Assembly: GCF_028688295.1 (NCBI RefSeq)
Contig: NZ_JAQTYM010000001.1
Location: 51,521-115,520, forward strand
From: Sulfuricurvum sp.
GTDB taxonomy: Bacteria > Campylobacterota > Campylobacteria > Campylobacterales > Sulfurimonadaceae
Direction of reading: 5' to 3'
DNA: 64,000 nucleotides
Shown in pieces: positions 53,403-61,268 of the stretch (position 1 is its first letter; every line of letters starts with the position of its first letter). The notes under the pieces are model-generated. The model searched no databases, was not told the DNA's origin, and saw nothing but the letters and a program-made list of their open reading frames with translations. Both the position numbers and the translations under genes were made by a program.

Positions 53403-54041
53403 ATGAAAACAATTGAATTAAGAAATGCATTGCCGTCATCTGTATTTTCACATGAGATGATTAATGCATTACTGGAAAAATCGATCACTAATGTTAATGA
53501 CAAAATCTCGAATCTGGTAAAAAGCGGTGAACTTATACGATTGAAAAAAGGTTTTTATACTTTTTCTAAACCTTACCTCACAAAACCAATTGATTTAATG
53601 AGTGTGGCTAATACATTATACGCACCATCATATCTATCGTTTGATTATGCACTGAGCTATTACGGAATGATTCCTGAACGAGTCAACGAGATTACATCCG
53701 CGACCAGTAAAAACGAAAAATTATTTGATACACCGATCGGACGGTTCAGTTACAAAAAAATTCCTATGAGGGCATACTCTATCGGTGTAGATTGGATCTA
53801 TGATGATGTTGAAGGAGGGCGCTTTATAGCGACACCTGAAAAAGCCTTGTGCGACAAAATAAGGTATGACCGTGGAATCGGCACATTGACACAAAACGCT
53901 ATGATTGAGTACTTAACTTACGACCTTCGTTTGGATATGACCAAGGCATTGAATCCGGATCTCATCGAGACAATTGCCACTGCCTACAAATCCAAAAACC
54001 TAAAAACACTCTCATCTGTAGTGCGAAAGGAGAAACTTTGA
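53403..54041 (+). CDS. AbiEi-type antitoxin/transcriptional repressor
   Basis: A 212-residue protein like the antitoxins of type IV AbiE systems. The N-terminal winged-helix (ELRNALPSSVFSHEMI, then VNDKISNLVKSGELIRLKKG) is followed by the AbiEi C-terminal region with PSYLSFDYALSYYGMIPER and TPEKALCDKI. In studied systems it represses the operon and counteracts AbiEii without direct binding. It overlaps the toxin gene by 4 bases. Confidence 0.85.
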   Translation: MKTIELRNALPSSVFSHEMINALLEKSITNVNDKISNLVKSGELIRLKKGFYTFSKPYLTKPIDLMSVANTLYAPSYLSFDYALSYYGMIPERVNEITSATSKNEKLFDTPIGRFSYKKIPMRAYSIGVDWIYDDVEGGRFIATPEKALCDKIRYDRGIGTLTQNAMIEYLTYDLRLDMTKALNPDLIETIATAYKSKNLKTLSSVVRKEKL

Positions 54042-54928
54042 CTCATCCCGCACTCATAAAAATGCTTGAAAAGTATGATCTGTCTAATTCCAATAGCAGT
54101 TATGACGCATTAAGAGAAATCCTTCAGGAGATAGTGCTGCTTGGGCTTTATGATGCCGGGTTTTTTAAACATGCTGCTTTTTATGGCGGAACGGCTCTGA
54201 GAATCCTCCATAATCTTCCGAGGTTTTCAGAAGATTTAGATTTTTCACTCCTTGAATCTAATCTAACGTTCAATCTCAAACCTTATGAAGAAGCGATTAT
54301 CCAAACGTTGCAATCGTTCGGGTTTGATGTGACAATCGAGATTAAAGAAAAAAATACGAATAGCGCTATCGCATCGGCATTTATCAAAGGTAATACGATA
54401 GAGCATTTGATCAATATCAATGCCCCAAAAGATATAACCAAAGCGATTCATAAAGATCAAGCCGTCAAGATAAAACTGGAAGTCGATACCAATTCGCCGC
54501 TTGATTTTGAGACATCAAGCGTTATACTCTTAACTCCCAGAGCTTTTTCAATCAATGCCATGACTTTATCGTCGCTATATGCCGGAAAGATGCATGCTAT
54601 ACTTTGTCGTGCTTGGAGTACAAGACCAAAAGGACGTGATTGGTACGATTTAGTGTGGTATGTTGCTAATAACGTCGAGCTTGATGTGGTACATCTCAAA
54701 TCAAGACTCTCTCAAAGCTGTAAATATCTTGAAGAAAATGGTATTACGATACCGGATGAGTTGACACAGCAAAACCTCAAAGAGCTGCTTTTGCAAAGGG
54801 TTGAAACACTTGATGTTGCCAAGGCAAAAAATGATGTACAGCCGTTTATCAAAGATATTCGAGAAATTGAATTATGGTCGAAAGATTTTTTTACTGCCAT
54901 TATTGAAAATATTAAAATCAAAAAGTGA
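54038..54928 (+). CDS. AbiEii/MenT-type nucleotidyltransferase toxin
   Basis: A 296-residue protein of the AbiEii family. The nucleotidyltransferase signature is FYGGTALRILH followed by RFSEDLDFSL, with the two metal-binding Asp. Later family features are VDTNSPLDFET, TLSSLYAGKMHAILCRAW and RPKGRDWYDLVWYV. Known relatives act as tRNA- or nucleotide-modifying toxins in abortive phage infection. Coupled to the antitoxin gene. Confidence 0.88.
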   Translation: MTHPALIKMLEKYDLSNSNSSYDALREILQEIVLLGLYDAGFFKHAAFYGGTALRILHNLPRFSEDLDFSLLESNLTFNLKPYEEAIIQTLQSFGFDVTIEIKEKNTNSAIASAFIKGNTIEHLININAPKDITKAIHKDQAVKIKLEVDTNSPLDFETSSVILLTPRAFSINAMTLSSLYAGKMHAILCRAWSTRPKGRDWYDLVWYVANNVELDVVHLKSRLSQSCKYLEENGITIPDELTQQNLKELLLQRVETLDVAKAKNDVQPFIKDIREIELWSKDFFTAIIENIKIKK

Positions 54929-54961
54929 TAATGGTGATTAAGTGTCAATGGACTATCTAAG

Positions 54962-54980
54962 AGTACACTTTTAGTGTACT
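54962..54980. repeat. Palindrome downstream of the AbiE-type pair
   Basis: AGTACACT (54962-54969) and AGTGTACT (54973-54980) form a perfect 8-bp stem with a TTT loop. It lies between convergent AbiEii-like and HipA genes; no strong T-run follows, so terminator or binding-site roles are both open. Confidence 0.5.
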
Positions 54981-55020
54981 GTTATTGCGATTTTGATTTT
55001 TAGAGGCGAGTATCAACCAT

Positions 55021-56319
55021 TCAGGAAAAATGGTTTTGATACACCTCGCTCAGATCATCGATGATGCGCTCGACTCTTTTGAGTGACGTTAACACTGATT
55101 CGGTATATGCAAAAACGAAAGATTTTTCCTCTTCATTGATCGATAGTGAAGGGAAGGTATCGGACGAGAGAGTAGAACTTAGTGCTTTAGCAATTTTACG
55201 GAACTCCTGAACGAGCAGCTTGGGTTTGATCGTACACACATAACAAAACTCTGCAAGATCGTAAGTGGTGAGATTGTCCGGTTCGAATGTATCCCCAAAC
55301 GCCATCGAGTAGTCCTGCGCAAATTGCGGGTAGAGTGAAACGTTAAGCAAATCATAAAACGGTGCGAGATCAATCTTGGACTTTGTAATGAAAAAGGAGA
55401 TGTTTTTGGCATGAGCATCGTAGTTGCCGATGAGCAGATTAAAAAGAGTCCATCGAATCATCTGTTGCATTGCTAGTGCAGGGATAGAACATTTATTGGC
55501 CAGTGCAAAAAGGTTTTTAAAATTGGCTTCCGAACGATAATGTTGAACGTCTCTTTGAGAACCGTAAGGGCGCTCATATTTTTCACTAGGGGAGAGATCG
55601 AGCATTTGACACCCATCAACGATATGTAGGCGTTCGACCAACGTCTCGGAGACATAGCGGCGGTCGAACCGTTTAACAGACAGTACTGCTTCGTCATTGA
55701 ACCGGAGGAGTTCTACTTCGGCAGTCTGTATTCCTGATGTTTTTGCCAGATGCATCGACAGGTATTCATTTAAAACACTATGGTGTTCGTTTTGGGTATC
55801 GAATTTTAAAATATGGGTCGAGCACAGATCCCCTTCGCCAAACCCAAATTGACCCGCATGAAATAAAATAGGGAGTTTGTCTTGTATTCCTGCCAAACTC
55901 AGGCGTGGTCTGCCATCCCATACGGTGATACTTTGCGTTCGGCGTTGAATAATTCTCTCTTGCAATTCCTCTAGCGAAATTGGTCGTAGCTTAGTCTGCT
56001 GATCAATCTGATCGTTCGTACTAAAAAAAAGAGCTCCTGCCGTATCGAATGAGAGTTTTTCAATCAATCCGAAGATATTGGATTTGGAGATCTGAAAATA
56101 GCGGCTGAGATCTTCCAGACCTCTCCCCTCCGGCAAAAGATTAGCAAAGAATTTTTTGAGCGTAGAAGATGAGGGTAGGGTATCGAAACGGATATGAGGC
56201 GATAGCATGAACCCGTTTTGTTGCCATGGTTCCGCATAGCTAAATACAAACGTCTCATCGCTTGGATTGTACGAGAGTTCGCCGACTTTGGTATGGGCAC
56301 AGAAAATATTGAGCTTCAT
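55021..56319 (-). CDS. hipA: HipA-family serine/threonine kinase toxin
   Basis: A 432-residue HipA-like kinase. HipA of E. coli phosphorylates glutamyl-tRNA synthetase and causes persistence. Visible parts: the N-terminal HipA domain (VGELSYNPSDETFVFSYAEPW), LSLAGIQDKLPILF (nucleotide/activation region), the catalytic GNYDAHAKNISFF and the metal-binding Asp in LAPFYDLLNV. The target is not predictable. The start overlaps the stop of the hipB-like gene by 4 bases, upstream on the same strand. Confidence 0.9.
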   Translation of the reverse strand: MKLNIFCAHTKVGELSYNPSDETFVFSYAEPWQQNGFMLSPHIRFDTLPSSSTLKKFFANLLPEGRGLEDLSRYFQISKSNIFGLIEKLSFDTAGALFFSTNDQIDQQTKLRPISLEELQERIIQRRTQSITVWDGRPRLSLAGIQDKLPILFHAGQFGFGEGDLCSTHILKFDTQNEHHSVLNEYLSMHLAKTSGIQTAEVELLRFNDEAVLSVKRFDRRYVSETLVERLHIVDGCQMLDLSPSEKYERPYGSQRDVQHYRSEANFKNLFALANKCSIPALAMQQMIRWTLFNLLIGNYDAHAKNISFFITKSKIDLAPFYDLLNVSLYPQFAQDYSMAFGDTFEPDNLTTYDLAEFCYVCTIKPKLLVQEFRKIAKALSSTLSSDTFPSLSINEEEKSFVFAYTESVLTSLKRVERIIDDLSEVYQNHFS

Positions 56320-56573
56320 GACTCATCTCCCATTTGCACATACAGCTTGATCCCAAGCTTGTCACACACTTCCAGTATTTTATCGAACATCACACCGTCG
56401 TTACCAGTCTCTATTTTTGACATAGTCGAGAGACTGACATTGCACAGCAGTGCTGCCTCATGGATGGTCATCCCAAGATTGGTCCGTTTGGATCTTACAA
56501 ACTGAGCCAAGAGTTTGGAATCTATCGGACCGTTATGTGAGGGTAGAGGGGTAGGGACGATACGTTTTGCCAT
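56316..56573 (-). CDS. hipB: HipB-like XRE-family antitoxin
   Basis: An 85-residue helix-turn-helix protein: LAQFVRSKRTNLGMTIHEAA, then LCNVSLSTMSKIETGNDGV is the XRE fold. The N terminus (AKRIVPTPLPSHNGPI) is extended and Pro-rich. It should block HipA and repress the operon. An inverted repeat directly upstream (56584-56617) is a good operator candidate. Confidence 0.88.
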   Translation of the reverse strand: MAKRIVPTPLPSHNGPIDSKLLAQFVRSKRTNLGMTIHEAALLCNVSLSTMSKIETGNDGVMFDKILEVCDKLGIKLYVQMGDES

Positions 56574-56583
56574 AGGTGCCTCA

Positions 56584-56617
56584 ATAATAGTGCATTTGCA
56601 TGATTATACACTATTAT
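56584..56617 (-). promoter_or_regulatory. Candidate HipB operator
   Basis: ATAATAGTG (56584-56592) is mirrored by CACTATTAT (56609-56617), separated by 16 bases, starting 11 bases before the hipB ATG. Placement and symmetry suit an autorepressor site. Confidence 0.6.
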
Positions 56618-56786
56618 AATCAAATTTAGACAAAAATATTGCAAATACATAATTTATATTGTGAATTCATCGATATATCAATAAATTATGCGTATCCATA
56701 ATTTTAATAAAAATTTATAAGTTTAAACTTCTAATGGCATCACTTCCAGAATCAATTGTAAAAATTGGAATTAAATTAAGAAACTT

Positions 56787-57623
56787 TTATCCAAATATCT
56801 TTACGGTATCAATCTGATAAAAATCCATAAACTCATCATACAGTTCGGGAAAATGTTTTTTTAACGATAGCGGAGACTCAAAAAAACGCTCCGTAACAAC
56901 GGCAAAAAATTCTGCTTCATTTGTTGCGGCATAAGAGCCTAGGAGTTTGTATTTTCCCCAGTCACGGTTTTTATTTGAAATTTTGCTGAGGGCATTAAAC
57001 TCTTTGCTGAGCGTATGTACCCACGCGTCATATTTTGATTTTTCGATGGGCGGAACTCCATCGATTTCACCATCCATAAAATCAATTTCATGGGCGAATT
57101 CATGGATCATAACATTGGTATGGCGCATATGATACGCTTCACCTTTGGCCTGATGCCAAGTGATGACCACGGTATCATTAGACGATTGCCCTGCGAGTAT
57201 AAACTGCTCTTTGGAGTAAATGCCACCATAAGATTTGACCTCTTTAGTGATAACGGGATGTGGATAGATGATAATGGTTTTAAGATTGTCATAGCAACTA
57301 TGTGGCCCTTTATGCACCAATAAAAGAGAGGCATAGAAGGCGATAACCAATTTCATCTCTTCCGTCACTTCCATGTAGACACCTATAAACTCTTTTGTGT
57401 AGATAAAACGTAAAACGGTGCGCTGAATTTGATGTTGATCGGTGGGAGAGAGTTTTTGATAATGGGGTATTCTTTTTAAAATCGCTTCGTACTGCTCCGA
57501 AAAAGGGAGCGTTTCGATCTCATGTAAAAACCTTTTTTTTCGTAATTCAAAAAATAAAATAAAGACAAAATAGATTGCCCCCAAACCTCCGAAGAGAAGG
57601 AGAAGTGCGATGTGATAGTTCAA
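56787..57623 (-). CDS. MtfA-family zinc-dependent peptidase
   Basis: A 278-residue protein with one N-terminal membrane helix (about 5-27). The M90/MtfA signature is clear: MIHEFAHEIDFMDG with the HExxH zinc site, preceded by VVITWHQAKGEAYH, and followed by a downstream Glu in YAATNEAEFFAVVTERFFE. E. coli MtfA binds the Mlc repressor and has aminopeptidase activity; membrane anchoring here differs from the E. coli protein. Confidence 0.85.
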   Translation of the reverse strand: MNYHIALLLLFGGLGAIYFVFILFFELRKKRFLHEIETLPFSEQYEAILKRIPHYQKLSPTDQHQIQRTVLRFIYTKEFIGVYMEVTEEMKLVIAFYASLLLVHKGPHSCYDNLKTIIIYPHPVITKEVKSYGGIYSKEQFILAGQSSNDTVVITWHQAKGEAYHMRHTNVMIHEFAHEIDFMDGEIDGVPPIEKSKYDAWVHTLSKEFNALSKISNKNRDWGKYKLLGSYAATNEAEFFAVVTERFFESPLSLKKHFPELYDEFMDFYQIDTVKIFG

Positions 57624-57778
57624 ATAGCCTCTAAATGCGAATGATCTTTGTGTGAACTCATAATTGATTCCAGAGGTATTAGATTTGTCTTTTCAAGACA
57701 TCGTAATCATTATATCAACTTATAGACACATTGACCCAAGATAACGATACCGACATTCTGAGCATTGGAGCATAGGTA

Positions 57779-58195
57779 TTAATTCTGTTTTGCAGTGCAA
57801 TAGTCTTTGATAATCTGAGCATGGTCAAATACGAGCTTTTCATACGGGATAGTATCAAGAGTATAGATAAATGCTTCTTTCGCATCATCAGCCCCTAGCG
57901 GTGTTCCGTGAGCTTTACAAACATAGACAATCGAAACACAGTGAAACCGTGAATCCCGAGAGGGGTCGGAATAGACTCCGTGTAACGATTCTATCATCAC
58001 ATCAAGAGAGAGTTCTTCTTTCATCTCACGTACAACGGCCGTTTCGACTGTTTCACCGATATCGACGAATCCGCCGGGCAAAGCAAGCCCTTTGGGTGTG
58101 TTCAACCGTTCTATGAGGACAATCCCTTCAAATAGACCAGTATCATTATAAATCTCAACAATACCATCAACAGCTAAGAAGGGGGTTTGAATCAT
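57779..58195 (-). CDS. NUDIX hydrolase
   Basis: A 138-residue NUDIX enzyme, which hydrolyses nucleoside diphosphate-linked compounds. The NUDIX box GGFVDIGETVETAVVREMKE followed by EL is complete. The upstream part FLAVDGIVEIYN and the loop NTPKGLALP resemble ADP-ribose pyrophosphatase-like members, but the substrate is not defined. ATG 58195 is chosen: the frame continues upstream to 58411, but that part crosses a repeat and an exonuclease gene relic and is not coding for this protein. Confidence 0.87.
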   Translation of the reverse strand: MIQTPFLAVDGIVEIYNDTGLFEGIVLIERLNTPKGLALPGGFVDIGETVETAVVREMKEELSLDVMIESLHGVYSDPSRDSRFHCVSIVYVCKAHGTPLGADDAKEAFIYTLDTIPYEKLVFDHAQIIKDYCTAKQN

Positions 58196-58215
58196 GAATA
58201 GCCTTGAAAGATAAA

Positions 58216-58299
58216 TTATGACTTCTGACATTATAAACCAATCTCTGTCAATATTCATGACGTGATCGAAGTCGCAGCGTTTCGGATCAAAAGATAAAA
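58216..58299 (+). pseudogene. Relic of a DEDDh exonuclease gene
   Basis: Matches the 5' part of the exonuclease gene at 60175-60699. The core 58249-58294 agrees with 60207-60252 at 42 of 46 bases; all four differences are synonymous (reading NIHDVIEVAAFRIKR). A one-base insertion upstream and a TAA right after the core break the gene. A hairpin repeat follows 25 bases later. Confidence 0.6.
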
Positions 58300-58318
58300 G
58301 TACGATTATTATAAATAC

Positions 58319-58345
58319 TGGATTCCCAATCGAGTTGGGAATGAC
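58319..58345. repeat. Single-hairpin half copy of the dispersed repeat
   Basis: ATTCCCAA (58322-58329) pairs with TTGGGAAT (58335-58342), 5-base loop, with CTGG before and GACGG after. It is the same hairpin type as 22791-22814, in inverted orientation. Confidence 0.65.
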
Positions 58346-58388
58346 GGAGTGTGTTTCGTTATATGGGTAAGCAAGTGTATTAAATCCC

Positions 58389-58715
58389 CTAAATCCTAGC
58401 CAACATGACAATCACAAACGGTACGGGGCTTTTGGGTGCTCCGGCTACCTCAAATATCCCCATAAAAGAGGTGGCGATCGCTTTTATCTGAGGAGCGGTG
58501 TATTCATGCTCATAGGAATCATCGAGAACTTCCATAATTTTATCGACAGCGAGATCCAACCGTTCATCGTCAAGCTCAGCAAATCCCAATCCTTTGTCCC
58601 ATGAGCAACAATGGGGGAACGTATGAAACGTCTCCGTGATCGCTTTATCATCTAAATCCTCAAGCAGTTTGTATTCGCGGACAAAATCGACTATTTGTTT
58701 CAGTTTGCAGACCAT
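58389..58715 (-). CDS. Small hypothetical protein
   Basis: A 108-residue soluble protein I do not recognise. The N-terminal half is acidic helix; the middle has FHTFPHCCSWDKGLG with an adjacent Cys pair and His, a possible metal site; the C terminus AGAPKSPVPFVIVMLARI is hydrophobic. A GGGAGATA ribosome site lies just before the ATG on the minus strand. It is divergent from the small gene at 58829. Function unknown. Confidence 0.6.
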   Translation of the reverse strand: MVCKLKQIVDFVREYKLLEDLDDKAITETFHTFPHCCSWDKGLGFAELDDERLDLAVDKIMEVLDDSYEHEYTAPQIKAIATSFMGIFEVAGAPKSPVPFVIVMLARI

Positions 58716-58828
58716 AGTATCTCCCTAATAATGATTTTTTCAAACTGCATAAATCATGCGTAAGGCTCTGTTTTTATGAGAATACTTTATGTATATTGTT
58801 TTAAAGAATCGCTCTCAAGGGGAATTTT

Positions 58829-59143
58829 TTGGATCAGTGTTTGGTAAGTATATGTGAGAGATTTGAAGAAATTACCGATTTTCTCGAACACAAGTCACAA
58901 GAACAAGAGGATATCGTGATACAACTTTTTTCTGATTTTGTGGAGTGTTTCACATCGGTGGGTGCTGAAAAACTGGAGTACCCGAAAGAGTTTCAAAAAG
59001 ATGTGAAATACTTTTTGCAAGGTGAACCAGTTATGATGAAACAATTTGAAGATATCGAATTTCGCTTTTTGATGTTGAGTGATTTTTACGATTTTTGCAG
59101 GTTGACAAAAAAGTATACCAATAAGAAGGAATATAAATGCTAA
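58829..59143 (+). CDS. Small hypothetical protein, TTG start
   Basis: A 104-residue acidic soluble protein. The TTG start at 58829 is supported by AAGGGGA 5 bases upstream; no ATG fits. The C-terminal QFEDIEFRFLMLSDFYDFCR resembles the end of the 105-residue protein that closes the tpx/ald operon (36799-37116). It overlaps the rhodanese gene by 7 bases, so the two are coupled. Function unknown; a link to nitrogen fixation or sulfur transfer is inferred only from neighbours. Confidence 0.65.
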   Translation: MDQCLVSICERFEEITDFLEHKSQEQEDIVIQLFSDFVECFTSVGAEKLEYPKEFQKDVKYFLQGEPVMMKQFEDIEFRFLMLSDFYDFCRLTKKYTNKKEYKC

Positions 59144-59502
59144 ATTTTGGACCGTTTAAATCTCTATCAACCAAAGAATTTCAACACAAAAAAGAAGAAG
59201 GCTTTGCGATAATCGATATCCGTAGAGCCGATGAATGGGAAGCCTACGGGATCATCGAAGGGAGCCACAAGATCACGTTTTTCGATGAATTTGGAGAGGC
59301 CGATTTAGATACATTTATGAAAGTATTTACCAAAGTAGTGACAAATAAAGAACAGCCTTTTATCCTCGTATGCGCTCATGCAAACAGAACCAAAACGGTA
59401 GGAGAGGTTATGGGATTACAACTCGGATACACAAACGTCTATGAGCTTGATGGTGGGATTAACTGGGGTTGGATCGATCAAGGGTTGGAAACGGTAGAAT
59501 AA
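59137..59502 (+). CDS. Rhodanese-like sulfurtransferase domain protein
   Basis: A single-domain rhodanese of 121 residues. The family pattern is visible: LSTKEFQHKKEEGFAIIDIR, ADEWEAYGIIEGSHKI and the active-site Cys in FILVCAHANRTKTV, where a persulfide would form, followed by YELDGGINWGW. No signal peptide, so cytoplasmic. It is translated with the small gene upstream. Confidence 0.9.
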   Translation: MLNFGPFKSLSTKEFQHKKEEGFAIIDIRRADEWEAYGIIEGSHKITFFDEFGEADLDTFMKVFTKVVTNKEQPFILVCAHANRTKTVGEVMGLQLGYTNVYELDGGINWGWIDQGLETVE

Positions 59503-59535
59503 AGATCAGTTCTTTAGTCTTTATTTTCCTAATCT

Positions 59536-60075
59536 TTAGCGAAACCTTTTGACATACGCGTGGCAGTAAGGCTGTTTAGCATTTTTGACGTAGTAGTCTT
59601 GGTGATAAGTTTCGGCAGGATAAAAGGGTGATTGGGGGCGGAGTTTCGTCGCGATCTTGTAGCCATTGGCATTTAGCTCTTTTATCAAAGAGAGGACAAT
59701 TCGGCGCTCTTTTTCATCGCTTACAAAAATGGAGGATAGATACTGCTCTCCGATGTCGGGTCCTTGACCATTGTGCTGGGTAGGATCGTGAATCTCGAAA
59801 AAAGCTTTTGTCAGTGTTTCATACGAGATAAGAGATGGATCATAGGTCACTTCGACCGTCTCTAAATGACCCGTTTTATGAGCCACCACATCTCTGTAGG
59901 TAGGGTTTTTAACATGACCTCCCATGTACCCTGATTGTACATTTTTGACCCCTTTGAGTTTTTCAAGATGATATTCAACACCCCAAAAACACCCTCCGGC
60001 ATAATAAGCTTTTGACAAAGTCGAAGCATGTACCATCACAGAAGTAAAGATGAGAAGAACCCATAATGATTTCAT
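59536..60075 (-). CDS. msrA: Periplasmic peptide methionine sulfoxide reductase A
   Basis: MsrA reduces the S-epimer of methionine sulfoxide in proteins. The 179-residue protein has a signal peptide (MKSLWVLLIFTSVMVHA), so it repairs exported proteins. The catalytic Cys29 is in AGGCFWG, followed by GYMGGHVKNPTYRDV and HDPTQHNGQGPDIGEQY. A late Cys (KQPYCHAYV) is the likely resolving residue. No MsrB domain is fused. Confidence 0.93.
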   Translation of the reverse strand: MKSLWVLLIFTSVMVHASTLSKAYYAGGCFWGVEYHLEKLKGVKNVQSGYMGGHVKNPTYRDVVAHKTGHLETVEVTYDPSLISYETLTKAFFEIHDPTQHNGQGPDIGEQYLSSIFVSDEKERRIVLSLIKELNANGYKIATKLRPQSPFYPAETYHQDYYVKNAKQPYCHAYVKRFR

Positions 60076-60174
60076 TGTATGACTCCCAAAAAAATATCTA
60101 TATTATGCACTTATGACACTAGCATCTCGGTAAAATGTCGAATAAAATTTATTATACACTCTGATGGAGAACCT

Positions 60175-60699
60175 TTGATCATTCTGGACTTTGAAACCAA
60201 CTCTGCCAATATCCATGATGTGATCGAAGTTGCGGCGTTTCGGATCAAAAGAGAAGAGGGTGTTTATGTCATCGCTGACACGTTTCATCGCTACTATTTC
60301 TCTGAATATGAGGTTAACCCGTACGCCCTTGCTGTCCATAAACTCTCACCGCAGCGAATCGAGAGGTTGCGGGCAAATGTCGATTACGCAGAGTATTTCG
60401 CAGAGGATAGTGAGTTCGTAGAGTTTTGTCAGGGTGCTAAAACGCTCATCGCCCACAATATAACGTTTGAACTCCGTCATCTCGGTGAACTCGTCTCATT
60501 TGAAAAACACTTCTGCACGATGAAATCGAATAAAAAGATTGTCGGTGCCCTCAATATCCGAGGGAGTCTCAAGAATCCGAAATTGCTGGAGACTTGTCGG
60601 CATTATCGTATTGAGTTTGATGAAGAGCAATACCACAGTGCAATCTATGATGTCACGAAAACACTAGAGATACTCAATAATATGAATATAAAAATTTAG
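60175..60699 (+). CDS. DEDDh exonuclease (DnaQ-like)
   Basis: A 3'-5' exonuclease-fold protein of 174 residues. ExoI motif LIILDFETNS carries the first Asp and Glu, ExoII is AHNITFELRHL with Asn before the expected acidic position (HN-I-T-F-E), and ExoIII is YHSAIYDVTKT with His and Asp. It resembles small stand-alone DnaQ-like nucleases rather than the polymerase epsilon subunit. TTG 60175 after TGGAGA is preferred to the ATG at 60079, which adds 32 unconserved residues. A relic of a paralogue lies at 58216-58299. Confidence 0.8.
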   Translation: MIILDFETNSANIHDVIEVAAFRIKREEGVYVIADTFHRYYFSEYEVNPYALAVHKLSPQRIERLRANVDYAEYFAEDSEFVEFCQGAKTLIAHNITFELRHLGELVSFEKHFCTMKSNKKIVGALNIRGSLKNPKLLETCRHYRIEFDEEQYHSAIYDVTKTLEILNNMNIKI

Positions 60700-60740
60700 A
60701 GAGTGATGCACTATTCTTCTAATGGGATTCTGTAATAAAA

Positions 60741-61268
60741 CTATTTATTCTCAACTAATTGATCTAAAATATAAAGCTGCATATTTTTATGCGGTATCTC
60801 TTTTTCTAATGCCTCTGAATAAATTTTCGCTACCTCTTTGGCATGCAAATCATAATCAAAATGTGGAAAATGATTTCCCCATCCATTACGAATAATACGT
60901 AAGGCTACCGTATCAATTAGATACTCTTTGAAAATGGCGTAGGTCGCGAAAAACATTCCCGTAAACAAAATGGCCATTAAAATCAAAAGATGACAATCTA
61001 TTTTTGCCAAAACGGTATGAAAGAGTGCTGATGCTGGTAACAAGATAAGATGCCAAAGAGCAATAAATACGAGATAACTCCGTCCGATACTCATGCGAAA
61101 CCCAGGAATTTTACCTTCGAGTTTTAAACCTTCTTGATACATTTTATTGGTTTTTAAAAGATCACGAAACAGCATTGGACCATCACTGAGGGTGAATACG
61201 TAGGGGATGATCGTTTCATCGGTAAAATTACGGGATGACGTTTTCATCCATGAAAAGAGTCTAAACAT
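60741..61268 (-). CDS. Hypothetical inner-membrane protein beside lpxB
   Basis: A 175-residue protein with two membrane helices (about 65-88 and 92-115), a basic N-terminal region (RLFSWMKTSSRNF) and a soluble C-terminal helix ending DQLVENK. I do not recognise it. Its start meets the lpxB stop (shared base at 61268), so it is in the lpxB operon and may act in envelope biogenesis; that is inference from position. Confidence 0.65.
   Translation of the reverse strand: MFRLFSWMKTSSRNFTDETIIPYVFTLSDGPMLFRDLLKTNKMYQEGLKLEGKIPGFRMSIGRSYLVFIALWHLILLPASALFHTVLAKIDCHLLILMAILFTGMFFATYAIFKEYLIDTVALRIIRNGWGNHFPHFDYDLHAKEVAKIYSEALEKEIPHKNMQLYILDQLVENK

Noticed and set aside
53143..56786. Integrated element with attachment sites at tRNA-Leu
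   Set aside because: No integrase gene and no repeat of the tRNA 3' end were seen downstream; accessory content alone does not prove integration.
58196..58411. N-terminal extension of the NUDIX hydrolase up to 58411
   Set aside because: The extension crosses the hairpin repeat and the exonuclease relic, and the conserved protein begins at ATG 58195 (MIQTPFLAVDG).
60079..60174. Longer start of the exonuclease at ATG 60079
   Set aside because: The added 32 residues resemble nothing in the family, while TTG 60175 has a ribosome site and begins just before the ExoI strand.
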